Assembly (NCBI GenBank): GCA_038330365.1 | Contig: JBBQNY010000033.1 | Location: 1 to 24,678 of the forward strand | Direction of reading: 5' to 3' | Source: JBBQNY01 sp038330365 | GTDB taxonomy: Bacteria > Pseudomonadota > Gammaproteobacteria > Xanthomonadales > Ahniellaceae | Length of the DNA: 24,678 nt | Shown: piece by piece, positions 1 through 6,077 of the stretch | Layout: each line of letters starts with the position of its first letter | Numbering within the stretch: the first letter of the stretch is position 1 | Notes under the pieces: generated by a model | What the model was told of the DNA's origin: nothing | The model's database searches: none | What the model saw: the letters and a program-made list of their open reading frames with translations, nothing else | Program-made: the position numbers and the translations under genes

Positions 1-830
1 TCAAGCGCACGTTCCGCAGCGCCGATGCAGCGCATGCAGTGGTGAATGCGACCCGGGCCGAGCCGCCCCTGCGCAATCTCGAAACCACGCCCCGCACCGA
101 GCACGATGCTGGATGCGGGTACGCGCACGTCGTCGAAGACCAGTTCGCCATGCCCGTAAGGCGCATCGGTTTCACCAAACACCGACAGCATGCGCTCGAT
201 GCGCAGGCCCGGAGTATCCATCGGCACGATCACGAGCGTGTGCTGGCGGTGTCGCGGCGCGTCGGCGTCGGAACGGCCCAGAAACAGCGCGACGCGGCAG
301 CGCGGATGACCGGCACCCGTGATCCACCACTTGCGGCCATTGAGCACCACGTCATCACCGTCGACGCGGACGCTGGCCTCGATATTGGTGGCGTCGCTGG
401 ATGCGACTGCGGGCTCGGTCATGCAGAAGCACGAGCGGATCTCGCCGGCGAGCAGCGGCGTCAGCCAGCGCGCCTGCTGCTCTGGCGTTCCGTAGTGCAG
501 CAGGACTTCCATGTTGCCGGTGTCCGGTGCGTTGCAGTTGAAGATCTCCGGCGCGAACGGCACACGTCCCATTGCCTCGGCGATGGGCGCGTATTCGAGA
601 TTGGAAAGACCGGCGCCCGCGTGCGGGTCTGCGATGTCGCGCACGCGTGCCGGCGGCAGGAAGACATTCCAGAGACCCTGCGCGCGCGCGGCTGCACGTA
701 GTCGCACGATGTCCTCGTGTTCGCGCCACGTATGCCAGTCGTGACGGTCCTGCGCGGCCCCGGCGGTCAGCACGGCATGTTCGACCGGCAGCACCTCCCG
801 CTCGATGAATTCGCTGACGCGCGCCAGCAT
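1..830 (-). CDS. Acyl-CoA dehydrogenase family protein, ACAD10/11-like (partial, 3' end outside window)
   Basis: The minus-strand frame is open from the ATG at 830 to the window edge, about 276 codons. It resembles flavin-dependent acyl-CoA dehydrogenases, which oxidise acyl-CoA thioesters at the alpha-beta bond and pass electrons to ETF. Visible blocks are an N-terminal helical part, then NAPDTGNMEVLLHYG, a CFCMTEPAVASSDATN block (the conserved TEP flavin/substrate loop), GRKWWITGAGHPRC, and VFDDVRVPASSIVLG near the edge. The TEP..ASSDATN and GRKWW..GAG.PRC blocks are most like the ACAD10/11-type subgroup. I chose the ATG at 830 because GGGAG lies 5 nt upstream; an in-frame ATG at 863 adds 11 residues but has no Shine-Dalgarno. 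The C-terminal domain with the catalytic base is outside the window, so substrate chain length cannot be judged. It is divergent from the arsR-like gene. Confidence 0.9.
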   Translation of the reverse strand, partial: MLARVSEFIEREVLPVEHAVLTAGAAQDRHDWHTWREHEDIVRLRAAARAQGLWNVFLPPARVRDIADPHAGAGLSNLEYAPIAEAMGRVPFAPEIFNCNAPDTGNMEVLLHYGTPEQQARWLTPLLAGEIRSCFCMTEPAVASSDATNIEASVRVDGDDVVLNGRKWWITGAGHPRCRVALFLGRSDADAPRHRQHTLVIVPMDTPGLRIERMLSVFGETDAPYGHGELVFDDVRVPASSIVLGAGRGFEIAQGRLGPGRIHHCMRCIGAAERAL

Positions 831-965
831 CGATGCTCCCAGCCCTTTTTCGTGCACAGTCATGCGTGCAAGGGTACTGGCTCGTAGCGGCCACGCGAGC
901 GCGGCAGGTCCCGCTCTGCGGCGTCTGTTGCAAGCGACGGTGCGTAGCCTCCCGTACCGGATCCG

Positions 966-998
966 TTGCAATAGTTCGACTATTCCGGAATAGTCGAA
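966..998 (+). promoter_or_regulatory. Perfect 24-bp palindromic operator and putative promoter of the arsR-like gene
   Basis: Positions 975-998 form an exact 24-bp palindrome with half-site TTCGACTATTCC. It ends 2 nt before the ATG at 1001. A possible -35 (TTGCAA, 966-971) and -10 (AATAGT, 989-994, inside the right half-site) are 17 bp apart. They would place transcription start near the ATG, giving a leaderless mRNA. A symmetric site over the -10 fits autorepression by the winged-helix repressor encoded next. The palindrome is seen directly; the promoter boxes and repressor assignment are inferred. Confidence 0.75.
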
Positions 999-1000
999 GC

Positions 1001-1354
1001 ATGGACTCGAAAACCACCGTCGATGCGCTTGCAGCTCTGGCCCACCCACTCCGGCTGGCGGCCTATCGGACGCTGGTGCAGGTGGGCGGCGAAGGCATGG
1101 CGGTCGGCCAGTTGCGCAATGTTCTCGACGTGCCAGCGGCCACGCTCACGTCGCATCTCAATCGGTTGCGGGCTGCCGGGCTGGTTCGCGACGAGCGCGA
1201 GGGGCGGGTCATCCGCGTGCGTGCGGACTTCGACGTGATGAACGCGCTGATCGGATTCCTGAGTGAAAACTGCTGCGACGGACGCCCCTGCGCGCCGGCG
1301 CTTGGGGCGAGCGCCCGGTCCTTCGGGCTGAAAATGCCGGGCAGATCCCGATGA
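1001..1354 (+). CDS. arsR: ArsR/SmtB-family winged-helix metalloregulator, probably As(III)-responsive
   Basis: The product is 117 aa, the normal size for ArsR/SmtB repressors, which leave DNA when they bind a metal or metalloid. Residues about 6-85 form the winged helix: ALAHPLRLAAYRTLV, the recognition region VPAATLTSHLNRLRAAGLV, and the wing EREGRVIRVRAD. The cysteines sit after the wing as CCDGRPC (C91, C92, C97), not in the recognition helix. That C-terminal placement resembles the As(III) site of Acidithiobacillus-type ArsR, though the spacing differs by one residue. The ATG at 1001 is chosen over an upstream GTG at 833 because family homology starts here and the operator ends just before it; no Shine-Dalgarno is present. 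The stop overlaps the start of the aquaporin pseudogene (ATGA, 1351-1354), so the two were once translationally coupled. ArsR family is certain; the arsenic ligand is inferred. Confidence 0.9.
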   Translation: MDSKTTVDALAALAHPLRLAAYRTLVQVGGEGMAVGQLRNVLDVPAATLTSHLNRLRAAGLVRDEREGRVIRVRADFDVMNALIGFLSENCCDGRPCAPALGASARSFGLKMPGRSR

Positions 1355-1724
1355 CCGACCGGGTCCGCATTGTGCTGTCCCGCTGCACCGGATCGCCGTC
1401 TTCAGCGGCTCGGGGATCATGGCCGAGCGGCTTTCGGACGGGACCGATGCCATCGCCCTGCTGGCCAACACACTCGCCACGACCGGCGGGCTGGTCATCC
1501 TGAGGGCGACAGGGGTGCGCGTCGCGGCGTATAGCGGGGCCGCGTACTGGTTCACCGCTTCGACGTCATTCGCAAATCCTGCCGCGGCCTTCGGCCGCAT
1601 GCTCGGCGACAGCTTTGCCGGAATTGCACCGGCCGATGTACCGGTTTTCATGATTGCTGAAATTGCCGGCGCTGGGCTGGGTCTTGGCGCCCACAGGCTG
1701 CTCGGCACCGCTCGTGAGGCGTGA
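1351..1724 (+). pseudogene. Degenerate MIP/aquaporin gene (AqpS-like, ars-operon type) with internal deletions and frameshift
   Basis: The ATG at 1351 overlaps the arsR stop and begins in one frame (MTDRVRIVLSR), but recognisable aquaporin sequence resumes in another frame (SGSGIMAERLSDGTDAIALLANTLATTGGLVIL). It then jumps at about 1500-1520 straight to the second half (AAYWFTASTSFANPAAAFGR, then ADVPVFMIAEIAG) and stops at 1724. A full MIP channel is about 230-280 aa with two NPA loops. Here the whole middle, including the first GxxxNPAVT loop, is gone and only the second NPA box remains. At least two lesions are therefore visible, an N-terminal deletion with frameshift and a large internal deletion. 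Aquaglyceroporins beside arsR conduct arsenite in some bacteria (AqpS), which fits the context. The remaining 101-codon open frame from 1419 could be translated but cannot form a channel. Confidence 0.8.
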
Positions 1725-1755
1725 CGCATCGTCACGCTATCTACCGCGGAGTAGG

Positions 1756-1832
1756 TGGTGCGCCCGGAGGGATTCGAACCCCCGGCCGTCAGGTTCGAAG
1801 CCTGATGCTCTATCCAGCTGAGCTACGGGCGC
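1756..1832 (-). tRNA. tRNA-Arg (anticodon TCG)
   Basis: The minus strand folds as a 77-nt cloverleaf. The acceptor arms are GCGCCCG (1832-1826) and CGGGCGC (1766-1760), followed by discriminator A and an encoded CCA (1758-1756). The D arm contains AGCTCAGCTGGATAGAGC. The anticodon stem TCAGG/CCTGA encloses the loop CTTCGAA, so the anticodon is TCG, reading CGA. The T arm holds GGTTCGAATCC. All expected invariant bases are present. Confidence 0.97.
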
Positions 1833-1957
1833 AGCGGAGACAGGATACGACCTTCATCCGCTGACGGAAAAAGGTTTTCCCGTGTGTGATATTTCGGGGC
1901 AGTCCGGCGAATAACAGTGCATCGCGGTCCTCGGGTCGCTCGCGCTGGAGTCTTCCG

Positions 1958-3259
1958 ATGCAAAGTATTGATGCTGCACCCGTGACGCCGTCGACACCTG
2001 ATCCAGGTCACGAACCCTTCGGAGCACGCGCAGCGGAGGCGGTCCGCGGCGGTGCCCCGGGCTCGGGTCGCCTGCATGGACTCGACGCCCTGCGCGGTTT
2101 CGCCTTGCTGGCAGGCGTGGCGCTGCACGCAACGCTCTCCTACCTGCCGGACGCTGGCAGCTGGTGGATCGTCGGCGACGATGAGTCTTCGCAGGCGCTT
2201 TCCGGTCTGTTCTTCGTCGTGCACATGTTCCGCATGACCGTGTTCTTCGTGCTCGCGGGCTTTTTCGGTCGCCTGCTGTGCGAGCGGCTCGGGATCCGTG
2301 TATTTGCCCGCGACCGGCTGCGACGGATCCTCGTGCCGCTTCTGACCGCGTGGACGCCGATCTTCATGTGCGTCGTCGCGGTCATCGTCTGGGCTGCCTA
2401 CATCCGCTTGGGTGGCGTGCTCCCGCAGGAATCGCCTCCGGGCCCGGCGTTTACGCCAGACGACTTTCCGCTGACGCACCTCTGGTTCCTTTACGTGCTG
2501 TTGATTCTCTACGCCGCGATGCTGTCGCTGCGCGCGCTGGCAGGCCGCCTGCTGCAGGGGCGCATCGGACGGCTGGTGGATGCCGGCGTACGCGTACTGC
2601 TGCGGCCGGGGGCCATCGCCGTGCTGGCGCTGCCTGTTGCGCTGGCTCTCAATGCCGAATCGACGTGGATTCCCTGGTTCGGCGTACCGACCCCCGATCA
2701 TTCGCTGTATCCGAACCTTGCTGCCCTGGTGGCTTATGGAATCGCATTCGGATTCGGCTGGCTGCTGCAACGGCAGGCGTCGATCCTTTCGACCCTCGTG
2801 GCGCGCTGGCCCCTCCATCTCGCGCTGGCTCTGGCGGCGACCCTTTGCTCGATCCTGACGCTGGGCCTTGCGCCGGACTTCGCGCCCGCGGCCGGCGATG
2901 CCGAATCGCTGCGCTTCGCCCTGGTGTATGCCTTCGGCACATGGAGCTGGACGCTTGCGCTGATCGGCATGGCCCTGCGCTTCCTGTCGTCACCGAGTCC
3001 GGTACGACGCTACCTGGCGGATGCGTCCTACTGGATCTACCTCGTGCACGTTCCGCTGGTCATGGCGCTGCAGGTCGTCGCTTCCCTGTTGCAGTGGCCG
3101 TGGTGGATCGAGTATCCGCTGGCACTGCTGGTGGCCATGACCCTGCTGCTGGCGAGCTACGAGCTCTGCGTGCGGCACAGCTTCATCGGCGCCTGGTTGA
3201 ACGGCCGGCGGATGCCGCGCGTGGCGCCGGTCGCTCGCGCCGATCTGCTGCCCGCGTAA
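1958..3259 (+). CDS. Acyltransferase 3 family integral membrane protein (OpgC-like)
   Basis: The product is 433 aa with about ten hydrophobic segments. It opens with LHGLDALRGFALLAGVALHA (residues about 45-65), the conserved Asp...Arg and His region of the Acyltransferase_3 superfamily, which moves acyl groups (often succinyl or acetyl) onto periplasmic glycans. Other family-like blocks are HMFRMTVFFVLAGFFG followed by RDRLRRILVPLL, HLWFLYVLLILY, and late in the protein ASYWIYLVHVPLVMALQ. The topology and these motifs resemble OpgC/MdoC, the glucan succinyltransferase, but substrate cannot be read from sequence. The ATG at 1958 has GGAG 7 nt upstream and is preferred to an earlier in-frame start at 1886. 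It is followed 31 nt later by a sigma factor gene in the same direction, so co-transcription is possible without implying a shared role. Confidence 0.88.
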   Translation: MQSIDAAPVTPSTPDPGHEPFGARAAEAVRGGAPGSGRLHGLDALRGFALLAGVALHATLSYLPDAGSWWIVGDDESSQALSGLFFVVHMFRMTVFFVLAGFFGRLLCERLGIRVFARDRLRRILVPLLTAWTPIFMCVVAVIVWAAYIRLGGVLPQESPPGPAFTPDDFPLTHLWFLYVLLILYAAMLSLRALAGRLLQGRIGRLVDAGVRVLLRPGAIAVLALPVALALNAESTWIPWFGVPTPDHSLYPNLAALVAYGIAFGFGWLLQRQASILSTLVARWPLHLALALAATLCSILTLGLAPDFAPAAGDAESLRFALVYAFGTWSWTLALIGMALRFLSSPSPVRRYLADASYWIYLVHVPLVMALQVVASLLQWPWWIEYPLALLVAMTLLLASYELCVRHSFIGAWLNGRRMPRVAPVARADLLPA

Positions 3260-3290
3260 TCCTGCCTGTCCGATAAGCGAATAATCCCGC

Positions 3291-3812
3291 ATGCGCAACG
3301 ATCACGACGCGTTCCTGTCCGCACTCGGGCCCCACAAGGCCGTGCTCTACAAGATCGCGAATGCCTATTGCCGTCGCCGCGAGGACCGCGGCGACCTGAT
3401 CCAGGAGATGGTGATGGAACTCTGGCGTGCGTACCCGCGCTTCGACAGGCGGTGCGCTTTTTCCACCTTCATGCACACCGTGGCGGTGAACGTTGCGATC
3501 TCGCATTTTCGCGGCGAGGCGCGGCGCATCCGCGACACGGTGCCGATCGAGGAATTCGGCATGGATCTCGCGGCAGCCGATCGCGTGTTCGACGCCGAAG
3601 GCGAGGATCTGCGCGCGCTGCATCAGCTGATCGGGCGCCTCGACGACATCGACCGCGCTCTGGTGCTGCTCTACCTCGAAGGCTACGCGCAGGAGGAAAT
3701 CGCACCGATGGTCGGACTGAGCGTCACCAACGTCGCCACCCGCATCGCGCGCATCAAGCAGCGACTGCAGCGTGACTATGCGGCTGACGCCGCGCATGGA
3801 GTCGACGCATGA
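3291..3812 (+). CDS. ECF-type RNA polymerase sigma factor
   Basis: The product is 173 aa, typical of group IV (ECF) sigma-70 factors. Region 2 is at residues about 20-75 (YKIANAYCRRREDRGDLIQEM, WRAYPRFDRRCAFSTFMHTVAVNVAISHFR), covering core binding and -10 recognition. Region 4 is at about 115-165 (LDDIDRALVLLYLEGYAQEEIAPMVGLSVTNVATRIARIKQRL), the -35 helix-turn-helix. Region 3 is absent, as usual for ECF factors. There is no clear Shine-Dalgarno before the ATG at 3291. The stop overlaps the start of the next gene by 4 nt (ATGA), so the two are translationally coupled; the partner is the obvious candidate regulator. Targets are unknown and no ECF-type promoter was recognised upstream. Confidence 0.92.
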   Translation: MRNDHDAFLSALGPHKAVLYKIANAYCRRREDRGDLIQEMVMELWRAYPRFDRRCAFSTFMHTVAVNVAISHFRGEARRIRDTVPIEEFGMDLAAADRVFDAEGEDLRALHQLIGRLDDIDRALVLLYLEGYAQEEIAPMVGLSVTNVATRIARIKQRLQRDYAADAAHGVDA

Positions 3813-5092
3813 GCGGGCTCGATCTTGACGCGCTGCGGGCGCAATGGCAGGACGCATCGACTGCGCTCGACGCCGGGCTGGACCTTGATATCGCCGCCGT
3901 GAACGCGGAGCTGCAGCGGCGCTCCGCACGAGCCCGCCGTCGACACGCGCGGTGGCTGCTGCTCAGCATCGTATTCGGCACAGCGCTCCTGCTGGCACTC
4001 GGAGCCTTCCTCTGGAACGAACGTTTCGATCCGCTATATCTCATGTCCGGCGCGGCGCTCGGCACATTGCTGCTGGCCGAATGGATCGTCAACGTCCGCC
4101 AGTGGCGTGCGCTCTCCACGATCGACTACACCCGTCCGGTGGCCGAAGTGCAGTCCGTGCTGACGCGACTTCGCGCCGCGCGCCTGCGGCTTGCGAAATG
4201 GGTGACGTTGACCGCAGTCACGCTCTGGTGGCCTGGGGTGGCAGTGGTCGTGAAAGCCGCATTCGGGGTGGATCTGCTGCGCGGACTGCACTGGAGTGTG
4301 TTCGCCACCAGCATCGGCCTCGGTCTGCTGCTGGTGCCGCTGGGTCTCTGGGTCATGCGCGTGGTCACGCGTCGTTTCGGGGATCGACCGGGCTATCAGC
4401 GCTGGCTCGACGAGGTGGCCGGCAGCAGCTTCGGACGCATGCGCCAGGACATGGAAGTGCGCGAGCGCTTCGAGCAGGCGGCGGCGAGTGATGACGTGAA
4501 CTCGCTGCGCGGTCTCGAGGCTGCAGCGCGCGAAATACCCGCCGAGCTGTATCTTGCGCGCCGCGTGCTTTTGCGCCGCCTGCTCGTCGCGTCGTTCCTG
4601 TACGCCTTCGGCGTGCTGATGCTGGGTGCATTCAATGCCGTACACGGCGGCATCGCCTGGGCGCTGGCAGCAGGGCTGACGGTGCACTTTGCGTTGCTCG
4701 CCCAGTTGGTCCCGGCGATCGCCGTGCGTGCGTCGTTGCTGCGCATGGACTTCAGCCATCCGCACGCCGAGCTGCGCGAGCGCATCACCACACTCGCGCG
4801 CTGGCAGCGACTCGCTGTCCAGGCGACGGCGATGCTGTCGCCCGTCATCGCACTCGCGCTGGTCGTGGTTACCGCTTACGTGCTTCCCGGCGTTGATGCG
4901 CTGACGCGCTTCAGTCCCGGTGTCGGCCTTGCGCTGCTGGCACCGGCGTCGTTGATGAGCGTGTGGCTCGCCGCACGCTGGTGGCAGTCACCGGAGCAAT
5001 TCGCCGCTGCGTGGCGCGCGCCCCGTTCCCTCACCGCTTCGCGCCGCCTCGACGACCTCCGCGATCAGGTTCCACGCCCACGAAGTGGGTAA
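3809..5092 (+). CDS. Polytopic membrane protein coupled to the ECF sigma factor (candidate regulator)
   Basis: The product is 427 aa. A hydrophilic N-terminus of about 45 residues (DLDALRAQWQDASTALDAGL, then an Arg-rich stretch) precedes roughly eight hydrophobic segments, at about 47-70, 76-95, 131-152, 162-186, 258-280, 282-300, 335-359 and 372-393. A soluble, mostly helical loop lies between about 190 and 255. Classical anti-sigma factors are short, single-span proteins with a zinc or helical sigma-binding domain, and none of that is visible. The 4-nt overlap with the sigma gene argues for a functional pair, in which the N-terminal or central cytosolic part might bind the sigma factor; that is inference. 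I do not recognise a named family. The C-terminal tail is Arg-rich. Confidence 0.8.
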   Translation: MSGLDLDALRAQWQDASTALDAGLDLDIAAVNAELQRRSARARRRHARWLLLSIVFGTALLLALGAFLWNERFDPLYLMSGAALGTLLLAEWIVNVRQWRALSTIDYTRPVAEVQSVLTRLRAARLRLAKWVTLTAVTLWWPGVAVVVKAAFGVDLLRGLHWSVFATSIGLGLLLVPLGLWVMRVVTRRFGDRPGYQRWLDEVAGSSFGRMRQDMEVRERFEQAAASDDVNSLRGLEAAAREIPAELYLARRVLLRRLLVASFLYAFGVLMLGAFNAVHGGIAWALAAGLTVHFALLAQLVPAIAVRASLLRMDFSHPHAELRERITTLARWQRLAVQATAMLSPVIALALVVVTAYVLPGVDALTRFSPGVGLALLAPASLMSVWLAARWWQSPEQFAAAWRAPRSLTASRRLDDLRDQVPRPRSG

Positions 5093-5312
5093 CTACGCAG
5101 CCACTCGCTGTATCGATCGCAGACCGTCGTCCAGTGCGCGCTCGGCATGCCACAGATCGTGCGCCTGCTGCATGCGCAACCAGAACGGTGCGCCGTTGCC
5201 CGCAAGCTTGCCGATACGCAGCGCCATCCCGGGCGTGAAACCCTTGCGCTCCGCAATCAGCTCGCGCAGCGTCTGCCACCGGGGACTTCGCTTGGCGGGA
5301 CAAATAGTCATG
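5093..5312 (-). pseudogene. HigA-type antitoxin remnant (3' half only)
   Basis: The minus-strand translation from about 5290 reads QTLRELIAERKGFTPGMALR, followed by IGKLAGNGAPFWLRMQQAHD and LWHAER. This matches the second half of HigA-family XRE antitoxins (recognition helix, then the G(I/V)SPEMALRL..GG....WL.MQ..YDLW pattern). The first helices of the HTH domain and the usual N-terminal motif are missing. The only nearby ATG (5312) lacks a ribosome binding site, and the residues after it (MTICPAKRSPRW) do not match the family. No HigB-like toxin gene is found on either side. The fragment ends convergently against the preceding membrane-protein gene, with no spacer (stops at 5092 and 5093). 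It is best read as a relic of a lost toxin-antitoxin locus; a short functional DNA-binding peptide is unlikely but not excluded. Confidence 0.7.
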
Positions 5313-5466
5313 GCGGAGAACAGTTTGGTGGCGCCGGAATGATGGGAGCTCACACCCAGACTATGTCGGCGCAATGTCGCGTAACGAAGAGGGTGCGAGC
5401 ACGCCTCAAGGCATCCGCCGGAAGCGCCACTGACCAGTGCTTGTGGAATTGATTTCGACCTCGAAC

Positions 5467-5522
5467 CCTCATCCGGCGCTGCGCGCCACTTTACGCACCA
5501 CATCCCTGTGGTGCGCCCTGCG
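5467..5522 (+). repeat. Dispersed 56-bp hairpin repeat, copy 1
   Basis: This 56-bp stretch recurs in inverted orientation at 17351-17406 with 51 of 56 positions identical by direct comparison. It contains an internal inverted repeat, GCACCACA...TGTGGTGC, so it can fold as a hairpin. It lies in non-coding DNA. Short palindromic repeats of this kind are dispersed in many Xanthomonadales genomes. Confidence 0.8.
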
Positions 5523-5816
5523 GGCCGCCTTCGTCGTTCGCAGCTGCTCCTGCAGCTGAAGTCTCCCAGAGGAAGAAGGGAGAAGACGCATCACGCTGCT
5601 GCAGGGCACTCCCTCTCCAGTGGGAGAGGGTTGGGGTGAGGGTGCAAGTCCCCGCGTCATGGTGGATGGCACCAATCAAGGTCGGGAAGTCCAGTCGCAG
5701 ACTGGAGAAAAGACACCTCCAAGCCGATCGCCTGCTTGATGCCTGATGAGAGATAGCGCCTGATTGCCTTCGACTGGGGCGGCTGGCAGGATGCTGCGGA
5801 TTCAGCAGGGAGGCGC
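5523..5816. repeat. Non-coding hairpin-rich stretch downstream of repeat copy 1
   Basis: Successive inverted repeats are visible: GCAGCTG-type arms at 5540-5558, TCTCCC/GGGAGA at 5562-5583, and CCCTCTCC/GGAGAGGG at 5611-5630, followed by a TTGGGGTGAGGG tail. The last is a motif commonly dispersed in non-coding DNA of high-GC proteobacteria. From about 5650 to 5816 I see no gene and no further repeat. The stretch 5313-5466 also holds no recognisable gene. Confidence 0.55.
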
Positions 5817-5825
5817 GTGGCTCAC

Positions 5826-6035
5826 ATGCAAAACATTCTGGATCTGTTCGGGGGCTTGTCCGCCATCGTGCTCGTGGCCGTCTGGGTCTTCGTGCCCTTC
5901 GCCCTGTTCGGGATCAAGCCGCTGCTGCGCGACATTCTCGCGGAGCTCAAGCGCGGCAACGCCAGCCTCGGCCCACCCGACGGCGCAGAGCCGCCGAGCC
6001 GGCCCATCAATCCGCGGACAGGTGAGTGGTACTGA
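5826..6035 (+). CDS. Small single-span membrane protein of unknown function
   Basis: The product is 69 aa from the ATG at 5826 (MQNILDLFGGLSAIVLVAVW). A GTG at 5817 would add three residues. GGAGG at 5809-5813 is 12 nt from the ATG and 3 nt from the GTG, so the start is not settled. One strong membrane helix spans about residues 10-35 (LSAIVLVAVWVFVPFALFGI). A short amphipathic segment (KPLLRDILAELKRGN) and a Pro-rich tail ending PRTGEWY follow. No family is recognised. It converges on rho and shares the hairpin at 6053-6074 as a likely terminator. Confidence 0.6.
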   Translation: MQNILDLFGGLSAIVLVAVWVFVPFALFGIKPLLRDILAELKRGNASLGPPDGAEPPSRPINPRTGEWY

Positions 6036-6052
6036 GCGTTTGAGTGAAGCCG

Positions 6053-6074
6053 CACCGGCGCCGTAGCGCCGGTG
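6053..6074. terminator. Bidirectional hairpin between the small membrane protein gene and rho
   Basis: CACCGGCGC (6053-6061), loop CGTA and GCGCCGGTG (6066-6074) form a perfect 9-bp stem. It begins 17 nt after the stop at 6035 and ends 3 nt before the rho stop at 6080-6078. No strong T-tract follows on either strand, so the terminator role is inferred from position and symmetry. Confidence 0.6.
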
Positions 6075-6077
6075 GGT

